A stretch of DNA of 64,000 nucleotides, taken from Cephalotus follicularis (taxonomy: Eukaryota; Streptophyta; Magnoliopsida; Oxalidales; Cephalotaceae). Made by a program: the position numbers and the translations under genes. The notes under the pieces are model-generated. The model made no database searches and had not been told where the DNA came from. It was given only the letters and a program-made list of their open reading frames with translations. Position 1 is the stretch's first letter. Each line of letters starts with the position of its first letter. Shown here in pieces: positions 47,161-58,500 of this stretch. The stretch lies in contig BDDD01002647.1 of the NCBI GenBank assembly GCA_001972305.1, positions 195,213 through 259,212 on the forward strand. Direction: 5' to 3'.

Positions 47161-48777
47161 CGGATACATCATTCCCTAGCTCAGGGTTATCTAAGTCATG
47201 ACATGATCGCCTCTCATGCTCGTGAGAGTATTACGCTAAACGTGTTTCCATTCAGTGAAAATTGGATGTTCAAGTTTAGGAGTTCCAAATGTGTTTGAAT
47301 TTTATCGTGCTGTCTGCCATTTGAGTATTAAATCGAGTATGTGGAAACTAGCAACCTATAGGAGGAAAGAGACAGAGAATATTAACATATCATTCCATTT
47401 ATGTTATTACCGTAATCCTTGGTCTTTTGTAATTATGGCTCCTCCCACTATTCTAATCGTATCCCACACCTCCAATGTGGAACTCGGGAAGCTCCTTGGC
47501 TCCTAGTGGGGATCGGAATCTATACTGATATTATAGCCTTAACTGTGGCTAACAAACCATAATACCTGAATAGGTAGGTACGAGTACCAATTTACATTCT
47601 CAGGCTCTTCCCTCGAAATATAAGATCCGATACAAAACATTCGGCCTCCCGGCCCTTATGGTCTCAGCTGTGGCATGACAAACCATAAGATCCCAGTATA
47701 AGTCAAACCCATAATCCTCAAAGAAATGAACCCGTTTTGACACCCACACGCTGTGGCCTGTCAGAGTACTAAAACATGGTTATTTCCTTCAAGTGCAACC
47801 CCAGTACTGAAATTGAACAGAAATGGTCATACGGGGGACCTCTGCCGTGGCAGTGCTATCCCAAATATGTCCACACCATTCAACAAAAATTATGGAAGGC
47901 CAACGACGGGGCAGCTGTATGTCCCACCGCTTACGAACTTATTATTTTACAAGTTGGAGGAATTTTGGTCTCATCAAATTTTATATTTACCAAAAGCCGT
48001 TTTAGATAAATTTAATTATCTTCTAATCCATTTGGACGGTTGAGCATGCTTGACGTGTTTGGATTTGTTTGCAAAAAGAAAACATCCATCTCATGCAACC
48101 TATTTCCCCCTTAGAAATAAAATGGCCTGACCAGGGACTAAATCTATGAGTGATCACACGAGCCAATGTGATCACTCAATCTCCTAGGTGAACCATTTAA
48201 AACTACTTTATTACAAAATGCACCACGCATCCATGACCTTCACTTGGTTTTGCAAATTCCTTGATCTTTCTCTTCTTGCTCCTTTGCGATTCCTCTCTTC
48301 TTTGTTTACAAAAATGAAACTACTAAATACATTTAAAAATAAAGAATATAATACAAATGGAGGGAGAGAGAATAATACAAATAAGGAATTAATGGTGCTC
48401 GCAGGCAACCATATTACAGACCAAATAAAGCACAAGTTAATAAAGCAAATTAAACCATCCACAAAAGAAATCAAAAGTTAGGTCCAGTCCCATAGCCTAC
48501 CATCATGCATAAGACATTTAAAATCTACATCCACTGCAGACTTTGAATAAACACAAGTAATTTCAATTTCTGATGACCAATCGAAATAATTCCACAAGTC
48601 CACCGATATTCCAGCAAACCTCCCACTAGATTATTTAAAACCTAGTTTCCCGAAAAATAATATTTTGTTTTATAAAACCACCATGGGATGAGAACTAAAC
48701 TAGAATGTCAAGTACTTTAATTATTCCAAAATAGTCACCAAAACCGAAATTAAAGTCCAATTGAAATTAAAACTGAT
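47161..48777. other. copia H 5' interior, nothing recognised
   Basis: About 1.6 kb between the gag remnant and the primer site. It has several short frames on both strands and no motif I can name. It is presumably leader and lost gag start. Confidence 0.4.
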
Positions 48778-48790
48778 GGCTCTGATGCCA
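48778..48790 (-). other. primer-binding site of element H
   Basis: The minus strand reads TGGCATCAGAGCC, initiator-Met type with one change, 2 nt from the LTR at 48793. Confidence 0.75.
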
Positions 48791-48792
48791 CT

Positions 48793-49423
48793 TGTTGGAA
48801 ACCTGGCAAGGGTTCCCGGTCAATTTGGTCCTAGGACGCTAGTGTGTATAATTTTAATTTTTCAAAAACACCAAGACAAAAAGTCAAGGTTCACACTGAC
48901 ATCTTAGTACCAATTAGAAAAGCCGAGGATCTCCGTTTAATGTTCAATCGAACAATTACGAAATCAAGCATGCACCCAAAAACATAAAACGTAAGCACAG
49001 CGGAACTCATAAAACAAATGGGAAGCGACCATACCAACGTTGGAGGCTCCACCACTTTGCCGCTACACGCTTGCAGTAGCAACAGCCGGTCGCCAGTACC
49101 ATCGCCAGATTTTGGACAGTCTACGTTTGGTCCGATCTTGACACCACCGGACTCCAAAAAATCTGCTCTACCCATTGCAGGCGGAGACACGCCGGGACTC
49201 GCGCCGGAACACGGCGAACAGTGGCGGTGAGTCACTGAGTTCGGACTCAGTGAGTCTTGGTCAACTCGCTTTTGATCAGTCTCGACGTATGTGGGCGCAA
49301 ACCACCTGATCTTCACACCGGTGGCCGAGACTCGGAGAGACTCGGCCTGGAACACAGCGAACGGCCAGTGGCGAGTCACTGGGTTGACTCGCTGTTCGTC
49401 ATCAGCGGTCGCCAAGCCACCAC
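48793..49423 (-). mobile_element. 5' LTR of element H, segment 1
   Basis: Matches 39422-40050. Ends in TSD ACCAC (49419-49423) of element J. Continues at 53793. Confidence 0.88.
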
Positions 49424-49595
49424 TGTAACGCCCGGTATTTTTCTGAATGTAATATTTTGATTTATGATGTAATCATTGAACTTGATTTAATAAGAATGTT
49501 GAGTTTTAACCTCAAAGATGCTTCCAAACCCTAGTTATGGACTTAAGATGGAGCGTGTATGTTAAAAGTTTGAAACGACACTGTTTTAGCCAAAA

Positions 49596-49745
49596 GACAT
49601 CGACGTCTTTTGGAAAGACGTCGACTCCTTTGTGACCTAGGGCACACGTGAATGCATGGGCATGCACGTCGACTTGGGAAGGAGACATCGACACCTTCTT
49701 ACGAATGGACAAAGACATCGACGCCCGAGGAAAGACGTCGATGCC
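49596..49745. repeat. GTCGAC palindrome array, dialect GACRTCGACGYC (J 5' LTR, upstream)
   Basis: GACATCGACGTC at 49596 and GACGTCGACT at 49617 (21 bp), then GACATCGACGCC at 49714 and GACGTCGATGCC at 49734 (20 bp), with single copies between. Each dimer is ordered ATCGAC then GTCGAC. Confidence 0.88.
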
Positions 49746-50492
49746 TTTGTATGAATGGCCTGCACGTTCTTCGTCTGCAGAGGTAGCATGCACGGGATTT
49801 GTTTAGGGGCTTACCTAACACCTTTTGTGAGTGCTCTGTGGCGTGTTGTGCATGTGGGGGTGTTGCCAGAACATGCCTCACATGGCTCGTGCAAGGGGAA
49901 TCCTCACCTGCTACCTGCAATGTAAAGAATGGTTAAAGAATGAAAAGGAAATGCAGAAAAGAGAGTAGGTGGGAGAGAGCATGTGTAGGGCTGTTAAATG
50001 CCAAGAGGATATGTCGGGCGAGAGCCTTCTGCATAAAGGGCACCCTCCCCACTTGTCTCTCTTGTTTTACAATACCAGAAGAGAGAGAGTGAGTGAGATA
50101 GTGACTGTGTGTATTCCACCATTGTTGAAGCTTGGAGCTTGGACCTTGAAGCTACTGGTGCAGCTACGGGACGAACTTGAGGGGCTGCTGTGACTTCGTG
50201 GAATACTAAAAGAGGTGGACTTTCGGTTTCTAACTTGAAACCAGAGGTAGGGGAAAGCCATACTGTAAATTCGAGCTTAATATTCATGCATGGTTTATGA
50301 ATTCTGAATGTATACAAATGCATGATTCTTGGATTGATACTGTTACTAGATTGATGCTATGAGATGCTAGATGTGTTTTTAGTATCTACATGTTGGTTTC
50401 TTGCTGTGAAAACCCGTTGTTATGCATGATTGTGGGTGGTTATGGCCACTGTTCGATGAGTCGTGAGGTAGAAGACGACCACTGTTGGAAAT

Positions 50493-50830
50493 GACGTCGA
50501 CTTCTTTTATATAACATCGACGCTATTATGTAATACATTGTCGTTTTGAGGTTCCAGACCCTAAGACATCGACTTCTTTATAATGACATCGACGTCTTTT
50601 ACGTTTTATCTCGTTACTGACTGAGAGGGATCGACGTCTTTAGGAAGACATCGACACCCTAGGCCGTTTACCTGGTTTCTGTTGAAAAAGGCATCGACGC
50701 CTTTTAGTTAGACATCGACGACATTTCATGATACGCTGTCGTTTGGGGTTCCTTCTGTAGAAGAACATGGGGCCTGGACTTCGATGCATGACTCGAAGAC
50801 ATCGACGTCTTTGGGAAAGACGTCGACGTC
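50493..50830. repeat. GTCGAC palindrome array, dialect GACRTCGACGYC (J 5' LTR, downstream)
   Basis: Runs from GACGTCGACTTC at 50493 to the dimer GACATCGACGTC at 50798 and GACGTCGACGTC at 50819 (21 bp). Confidence 0.85.
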
Positions 50831-50994
50831 TTTGCTACTGTTTGGAGATTTCTTCATCGGATGACACGGAACGATCCCAATTTCTATTAGGGTGCACTCG
50901 AGCATATGTATGCATTGCATATGTACTGTTTACTGCCTGATTGTGTACTGTTTGTGTATTGTTTATGATTTCAAAAGTGTTGATGCTTTAGAAA

Positions 50995-51173
50995 CTGTGC
51001 AAGATGATCTATCTTGTGAGGAGTTGCCTGTGCAGATTCTCGATCGGAAGACGCAGACTTTGAGGAACCGAACCATTGCCATGGTCAAGGTTCAATGGCA
51101 GTTTCACAAACCCGATGAGGCAACTTGGGAGCGTGAGGAGGACATCCGAGAGCGCTACCCGCACTTGTTTTAG
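50995..51173 (+). pseudogene. pol tail of element J (chromodomain end)
   Basis: In frame it reads LSCEELPVQILDRKTQTLRN, then TIAMVKVQW and DEATWEREEDIRERYPHLF to a TAG. This is the same chromodomain-like tail as in element A. Upstream the frame runs without a stop into 5' LTR sequence, giving an accidental LTR-pol fusion frame from 50892. All catalytic domains are absent. Confidence 0.88.
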
Positions 51174-51204
51174 TATTGTGTTAATTTCGAGGGCGAAATT
51201 TCTT

Positions 51205-51218
51205 GAAGGAGGGGTGGA
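51205..51218 (+). other. polypurine tract of element J
   Basis: GAAGGAGGGGTGGA precedes TGTAACGCCCGG at 51219. Confidence 0.85.
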
Positions 51219-51390
51219 TGTAACGCCCGGTATTTTCCTGAATGTAATATTTTGATTTACGATGTAATCATTGAACTTGATTTAATAAGAATGTTGAGTT
51301 TTAACCTCAAAGATGCTTCCAAACCCTAGTTATGGACTTAAGATGGAGCGTGTATGTTAAAAGTTTGAAACGGCACTGTTTTAGCCAAAA

Positions 51391-51540
51391 GACATCGACG
51401 TCTTTTGGAAAGACGTTGACTCCTTTGTGACCTAGGGCACATGTGAATGCATGGGCATGCACGTCGACTCGGGAAGGAGGCATCGACACCTTCTTACGAA
51501 TGGACAAAGACATCGACGTCCGAGGAAAGACGTCGATGCC
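51391..51540. repeat. GTCGAC palindrome array, dialect GACRTCGACGYC (J 3' LTR, upstream)
   Basis: Sister of 49596-49745. The second copy has become GACGTTGAC (51412), a CpG-to-TpG change absent from the other LTR. Confidence 0.85.
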
Positions 51541-52040
51541 TTTGTATGAATGGCCGCACGTTCTTCGTCTGCAGAGGTAGCATGCACGGGATTTGTTTAG
51601 GGGCTTACCTAACGCCTTTTGTGAGTGCTCTGTGGCGTGTTGTGCATGTGGGGGTGTTGCCAGAACATGCCTCACATGGCTCGTGAAAGGGGAATCCTCA
51701 CCTGCTACCTGCAATGTAAAGAATGGTTAAAGAATGAAAAGGAAATGCAGAAAAGAGAGTAGGTGGGAGAGAGCATGTGTAGGGCTGTTAAATGCCAAGA
51801 GGATATGTCGGGGGAGAGACTTCTGCATAAAGGACACCCTCCCCACTTGTCTCTCTCGTTTTACAATACCAGAAGAGAGAGAGAGAGTGAGATAGTGACT
51901 GTGTGTATTCCACCATTGTTGAAGCTTGGAGCTTGGGCCTTGAAGCTACTGGTGCAGCTACGGGACGGACTTGAGGGGCTGTTGTGACTTCGTGGAATAC
52001 GAAAAGGGGTGGACTTTCGGTTTCTAACTTGAAACCAGAG

Positions 52041-53428
52041 GTAGGGGAAAGCCATACTGTAAATTCCAGCTTAATATTCATGCATGGTTTATGAATTCTG
52101 AATGTATAAAAATGCATGATTCTTGGATTGATACTGTTACTAGATTGATGCTATGAGATGCTAGATGTGTTTTTAGTATCTACATGTTGGTTTCTTGCTA
52201 TGAAAACCCGTTGTTATGCATGATTGTGGGTGGTTATGGCCACTGTTCGATGAGTCGTGAGGTAGAAGACGACCACTGTTGGAAATGACGTCGACTTCTT
52301 TTATATAACATCGACGCTATTATGTAATACAATGTCGTTTTGAGGTTCCAGACCCTAAGACATCGACTTCTTTATAATGACATCGACGTCTTTTACGTTT
52401 TATCTCGTTACTGACTGAGAGGGATCGACGTCTTTAGGAAGACATAGACACCCTAGGCCGTTTACCTGGTTTCTGTTGAAAAAGGCATCGACGCCTTTTA
52501 GTTAGACATCGACGACATTTCATGATACGATGTCGTTTGGGGTTCCTTCTGTAGAAGAACATGGGGCCTGGACTTCGATGCATGACTCGAAGACATCGAC
52601 GTCTTTGGGAAAGACGTCGACGTCTTTGCTACTGTTTGGAGATTTCTTCATCGGATGACACAGAACGATCCCAATTTCTATTAGGGTGAACTCGAGCATA
52701 TGTATGCATTGCATATGTACTGTTTACTACCTGATTGTGTACTGTTTGTGTATTGTTTATGATTTCAAAAGTGTTGATGCTTTAGAAATGCACAAATGAG
52801 TTTGGAATGAGATGTTTTGAGTATGAAAATATGTGTTGATCAATTAACGTATTTTCAACCGAAAGATTTATACTACTGAAACTGTTACTGATATTTTCTA
52901 CTGAAAATACTTATTTTCAAATGTTGTCAATTTTGGAAACATTTTGGAAAATAACTGCCTATTATTGATCAAGTCGATCATCACTGATTACTGTACTGTT
53001 ACTGTTTAAATGCACTGTTTGCTCTGTGAATTGATTGTGATTGTGTTTGAGCTGCTAGTTGCGTGGCGGAGGTTGCCAATGATGACTAGTGGTAAGGGCG
53101 GGCCTAGGGACCTGGAGTATGGCTAGGTGTCCCACTGTACTGATGCCTCACCCGATTGCCCGATGTGGGGATCGTCGTGGGAGTGTAGCGTGGGGCCAAG
53201 AATTGGCGACGCTACAAACTGTTGTTGTAGTCCTATGTGGACATCCTGACTGTTGTGGTCCTATGCGGACATACTGTACTGTACTGTTTACTGGTCCTTT
53301 ACGGACATTACTGTGATTGTTGACGTAGCCCTGGCCGGGTTACTACTGCATTGTTACTGTACACATATATTTTATATATGTAACACTGATATTTTACTGT
53401 ACTAAAGGCTAACCCCCTACTGTAACAG
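52041..53428 (+). other. candidate LTR intron-like module of J (3' LTR)
   Basis: CCAGAG|GTAGGGG at 52041 and GGCTAACCCCCTACTGTAACAG ending 53428, length 1388 bp. Here the left arm of the usual TTAGCC/GGCTAA hairpin is deleted while the acceptor-like part is kept. The equivalent donor in the truncated 5' LTR is at 50247. Confidence 0.4.
52287..52624. repeat. GTCGAC palindrome array, dialect GACRTCGACGYC (J 3' LTR, downstream)
   Basis: Sister of 50493-50830. The last dimer is at 52592 and 52613, 21 bp apart. Confidence 0.85.
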
Positions 53429-53792
53429 ATTGATGGAGTGGTCTCGACATGGAGCAAGCACGGAGATTTAAAGAGAAGACTTGTTATTTTCTCTTATTTT
53501 GGGTTGTTGAACATTTATCATGTTATTTGGTTTTGTAACATTGGATATTTGTTATCTTGTACCGTTTTGTTCACGCTCCGTTTTATGGGCGATTGACTTG
53601 TATGATCTGTATTTGGGTAGCGTACGGTATGGGACGTACGTTACGTATTGACAGCTTATGTTCTTTTATGCTTCCGCAACTCTTATGCTTGGAAAAGTTT
53701 TGAATTTTACGGTTTTCACATGAGCTGTATTTATGTTAATTGCCTTTACCGCTTTAACGCTGCATTTTTTGTAAACGGGGTGTGACAACCAC

Positions 53793-54315
53793 ACGGTTCA
53801 ACTCCTTCAGCCTGACACACCCACGCCACAGACTCGCTGTGACTCGGGCCAGAACACCAAGTCATGGTAGCCCAACCCATCAACTCGCCCAGTCGACTCA
53901 CCATGCACAAACACCGGCCAAACGACCGAAAAACCTAAAGAGAAGATCAAAATGGATAGAGCCAACGATTTGGCTCCACCCACTGTGATCATCGGCGGTG
54001 GAAGAGACGCCGGGGACGGCGTGACGGTAAAAAAGCGTCACAGCCACCAGGGAGAAAACGGGGAGAAAGAAAGGAAAAACGGGAGAGGGAAGGGAAGAGG
54101 CATACCGTGGAAGGACACCGGCCATCCCTTGGCCATCGGCGCGAAGCGCCGATCTTATTCCTCGGCCGAACAGCGCCCCTGCGCTGTGCGCACGAGAAGC
54201 GCGCTTCTGCCTCGCCCAAAACGCACGGGAGACATTGTGAGAGAGGTGGGAGAGAGTGTAATAGAGAGTTTTTTTTTAAATTAGTAATAAAATGAATTTT
54301 TGACTTAATAAATAA

Positions 54316-54368
<53 letters not shown>

Positions 54369-54735
54369 TCTCATTTCTCCTTTAAAAAAAAATCTCTATC
54401 AATTTTAATTTGTTTCTCTCCCAATTAATTAAAGACTCTCTCTTCAATGAATTTGACTTAATAAAATTAAATCATGCTCTGATATTTAATCTCTATATAT
54501 TAAAAAGGCAAATTGCGAAGAGAGGAACAAACCACAAATGTCTAATTAATATATACTAGTCAAAAAATTAGTTTTACCACCAAGCGAGCATGTGTGCAGC
54601 ATGCGTCACTTTTCCAATAATCGAGCGAGACCCGAAAGCCTATCGTTCTCCAATATGATGATAAATTCCCAGAGCACCCCGTCATATGGTACGAATACTT
54701 TAATAGTCACCGACTACTAGAATAGCCCCGGTGTG
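53793..54735 (-). mobile_element. 5' LTR of element H, segment 2
   Basis: Matches 40051-40970 of the sister LTR. It includes a CT microsatellite of about 22 repeats (54321-54365) against about 11 in the sister. It ends where K begins. Confidence 0.85.
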
Positions 54736-54741
54736 CCATTA

Positions 54742-55211
54742 ACTGTAGCTACTAAGCTCTGTTGAGTAAGTAGCTAGGGTTTCCCATGCAATGGTTACTA
54801 AGCTCTGTTGAGTAAGTAGCCAGGGACTCCCTTTTGGGTTACTAAGCTCTGTTGAGTAAGTAGCCAGGGACTCCCTTTTGGGTTACTAAGCTCTGTTGAG
54901 TAAGTAACCAGGAACTCCACTGCTAAGCTCTGTTGAGTAAGTAGCCGGAGATTCCATATACTGTAGCTACTAAGCTCTGTTGAGTAAGTAGCTAGAGTTT
55001 CCCATACAATGGTTACTAAGCTCTGTTGAGTAAGTAGCCAGGGAACCCGTTTTGGGTTGCTAAGCACTGTTGTGTAAGCAACTTGAATTGTATTGTTTGT
55101 CCGATGTGACTGATTGACTGTTGTGCCGGTTACTAAACGCAGAGCGGAAGTAGCCGGGTTGCTAAACACAGAGTGGAAGTGACCGGGTGCTAAACACGGA
55201 GTGGAGGCATC
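54742..55211 (+). repeat. tandem hairpin array (K partial LTR)
   Basis: About eight units, about 44-50 bp each, of the form CTACTAAG-CTC-TGTT-GAG-TAAGTAG. Then come a GTTGCTAAGCACTGTTGTGT unit and GGTTACTAAACGCAGAGCGG-type units. The arms pair in each. Confidence 0.85.
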
Positions 55212-55529
55212 CCCGCATAGAGTGTTGTCCGTGGTGACATGATTGATTGAAAGTATTGGTTTGTTTGTCCATTGTGACATGTTTTACTGGATTGTGGGCC
55301 CGTTGAGGCATAACCGATGTATTGTCTGATCCTGTGAGGACATAATTATGACTGGTCCGCTGAGGACATGACCGTGATTGTGTTGATGTAGCCCTGACGG
55401 GTTGCACCTGTACTGTGGATATGTATATATAGATACATATATGTATCAACTGTTATATATATACCGTACTGCATCACTGTGCATTCATACATGACATGCA
55501 TTACCATTGAAACCGAACTGTATTTATAC

Positions 55530-55570
55530 TTAGCCGAGTGAGGACAATGGCTAACCCCCTACAGTTTCAG
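55530..55570 (+). repeat. TTAGCC/GGCTAA hairpin and acceptor-like site (K partial LTR)
   Basis: TTAGCC 55530-55535 pairs with GGCTAA 55549-55554. CCCCCTACAGTTTCAG follows, then ATTGATTTCAG|GTTGATG. Confidence 0.65.
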
Positions 55571-56582
55571 ATTGATTTCAGGTTGATGCAGCGGATTGTA
55601 CTATTGAGCTCCGTGGAGCGAATGGAGTTTTATGTTGTTTTACTTTTGAGAAATGTTAATGGATCATTGTAATAAATGAATCGATGTATTGATATATATT
55701 GTTCACGCTCCGTTTGAGGGCAGTTAACTTTGATGATGTTTATTGTTGTAGCATGTAGTATGGGATGCATGTTACGTTATAATTCGGCTTATATTTAAAT
55801 GCTTCCGCAAGATGTTAATGGTTATGGAAAGTTTTAAATTTATGGTAATTTGCATAAGCCGGGTTTATATGTTGATTGCCACCACTATATATGTTGTTAT
55901 GGGTAACGCCCCGAATTTCATAAATAATTATTATGAAACTGGTGCGTGTACAGTTGTGACAAAATCGATGGAGCCCGGAGTATTAAAAAGGCATTACGCA
56001 TTTAAGTCGTAATCGTGTTAGCTAAGAAGGCTAATAAAATCTATTTTTAATGCGTGACAATAAAGCCCAAATGTTCGCATTTTTATTGCGATTATTTTGG
56101 TGGTTGTTTGGATAATTTATGTCGCGATTTGCGGAAAAATCAGGACCCGTACCTTAGTATTTTACCAGAAAATACTAAAGAGAAAGCAAAATAACAAAAC
56201 AATAAAGGAAGGAAGAAGGGGAAACACGGGCGCATAGCGCGCCCGTGCGTGTTACCTGCAGGGAGAGAGAGACAGGGAGAGAGTGCAAGAGAGATTGGGA
56301 GAGAGATCAGAGCAGAGCGAGTGAGAGCGCGCCGGAGCTACCCACCGGACCAGGGGAGGACGGCGAGCAACCCAGGCCCACAACCCGCCGGTAAGCCCTT
56401 CCCCCTCCTCCTCTTTTCTCTTCTTTTTCCTTTGTTCCCCGCCACTGCCGCGCCTCCTCCCGGCGTTTCCCGGCGTCGTTAGCGTCGAGGGTGGGGTGGG
56501 TTTTCATCTAGAGGACCTGCTCTTCCCATTTTGACCCCCGGTGAGGCGTGATTCCGCCCGAAACGGCCGGAATCAGTTGAAT

Positions 56583-56605
56583 GAGTCGACTCAGCGAGTC
56601 GACTC
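56583..56605. repeat. GAGTCGACTC palindrome pair (K)
   Basis: Perfect copies at 56583 and 56596, 13 bp apart, the same step as in E at 31829 and 31842. Confidence 0.8.
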
Positions 56606-57294
56606 ACTGTCGCCTTGGACCGCGCGTTTAGCGCCGAGTCTTGGCGAGTCATGGGCATGGGTGTGTATAACTGGTGGATATGTGACGTTTTTGGGTGGTG
56701 ATCGGACCTGTGGAGGTCCGGTGAGTTGACTCAGTGAGTCACGACTCACTGCTGGCTGTGGCGCGGCGTTCGGCACCAATTCCCGGCGAGTCTTGACCGG
56801 TTTTGTGTAGACCGTTCAATGTGGAACCCATTGATGGGTGTTTCGTAAGCTGGTTGTGTCGGTCGGATTCCGGTCGGCGTTTCGGCGACGGAAATGTTTT
56901 GTGTGTCGAACGTAACAGAAATGTGTTGTATGTGTAGTGTGCAAGCGGCAATTGGATTTGGCAGTGAGGAACTGATCAATTGGCAAGAACCGGCTTCGGT
57001 TCAACGATTATCAAAAAGGTTCGACAATTGAACCTGCGGCTCGACTGTGCTGCTGTAACAGGTAGGGGAAGCTATACATGCAAGTTTGAGTTCAATAATA
57101 TTGTAATGCCATTGATGAAATGCATGATTTGCGAATTGTGAATTGTGTGACTGTGTTAGGGTTGCTATATGAATAGTTAACCTGTCCTGTATATTGTGTT
57201 TTACGATGATTGCGAATTGAATGACATGTGTTGTGTGCTTTGAACTCTTTTGGTTTCGAGGCGTGTTGAGGGAACCGTGTTTTGGTTCTCTTAA

Positions 57295-57586
57295 CCGTCG
57301 ACGCTTAAGAAAGAAGCATCGACGTTATGGATTGTTATACGGGGAATGAGTCCTGATTTGCGATAAACGTCGACACTTACATAAAACGTCGACGCCATGA
57401 TTTGTTGTATGTGAGAATGGACACGTGTGTCGTTGACGCCTGAGGTTCCTACCTCAGAGCATCGACGCCAAAGGGATGAGACGTTGACGCGTAAAGTTCT
57501 GGTTGAAAGCATTGACACTAAGAGTTAAGCGGCGACGCTTAAGTGACTGAGTTGAACATTAACGCCTATATGGTGCATGTTGACGC
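57295..57586. repeat. GTCGAC palindrome array, dialect GCGTCGACGC (K)
   Basis: CCGTCGACGC at 57295 through ATGTTGACGC at 57577-57586, about ten motifs, several with changes in the central CpG (GTTGAC, ATTGAC). Confidence 0.8.
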
Positions 57587-57865
57587 GAATAGAGCCCGTT
57601 TGCATTATTGAGCATATGTTTGCATTGCATACAATTGTTGATTGAGCTATCACATGTTTTCTAAAATGTTCTTCATTTTAGAAGTGTATAAATGGTTTAT
57701 CAAATCATTGTTATATGGAAATGTATTGTTTTCGAGTATTTTACTATACCTTGAAACTACTTGAAAATGATTGTAAATGGATTGTTATATATATTGAGCA
57801 AATATATATGTTTTTCAAGTGTTTATATTTATAAATTACTTGGAATGGAATGAGAAACTTGTGAT

Positions 57866-58500
57866 GACTACTAAGCCCTGTTGGGTAAGTAGCCAAGACT
57901 GTGAAATGTTTTATGGCAATGCATTGTTTACAAGTATTATATTTGTTAATAATTACTTGTAATGGATGGATTGATTGTATTTGGCTGCTAAGCTCTGTTG
58001 AGTAAGTAGTCAGGAACTCCACTACTAAGCTCTGTTGAGTAAGTAGCCGGAGATTCCATAAACTGTAGCTACTAAGCTCTGTTGAGTATGTAGCTAGGGT
58101 TTACCATGCAATGGTTACTAAGCTCTGTTGAGTAAGTAGCCAGGGACTCCCTTTTGGGTTACTAAGCTCTGTTGAGTAAGTAACCAGGAACTCCACTGCT
58201 AAGCTCTGTTGAGTAAGTAGCCGGAGATTCCATATACTGTAGCTACTAAGCTCTGTTGAGTAAGTAGCTAGAGTTTCCCATACAATGGTTACTAAGCTCT
58301 GTTGAGTAAGTAGCCAGGGAACCCGTTTTGGGTTGCTAAGCACTGTTGTGTAAGCAACTTGAATTGTATTGTTTGTCCGATGTGACTGATTGACTGTTGT
58401 GCCGGTTACTAAACGCAGAGCGGAAGTAGCCGGGTTGCTAAACACAGAGTGGAAGTGACCGGGTGCTAAACACAGAGTGGAAGCATCCCCGCATAGAGTG
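57866..58500 (+). repeat. tandem hairpin array (K complete LTR)
   Basis: Same unit types as 54742-55211, with more CTC-TGTT-GAG units, followed by one CAC-TGTT-GTG unit (near 58337) and three AGA-loop units (58405-58485). Confidence 0.85.

Larger units (their letters stand above)
49424..53787 (+). mobile_element. element J: chromovirus with interior almost entirely deleted
   Basis: TSD ACCAC is at 49419-49423 and 53788-53792. The 5' LTR is 49424 to about 50994 (first 1.57 kb only). It is joined directly to the last about 180 bp of pol, then a polypurine tract (51205-51218) and a complete 3' LTR at 51219-53787 (2569 bp). The two LTR copies differ at only scattered positions by eye, so insertion and deletion are relatively recent. 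Confidence 0.9.

Noticed and set aside
54798..55280. 160-codon minus-strand frame and its copy at 58101-58556
   Set aside because: Produced by the tandem hairpin repeat in K; the repeated residues mirror the DNA unit.
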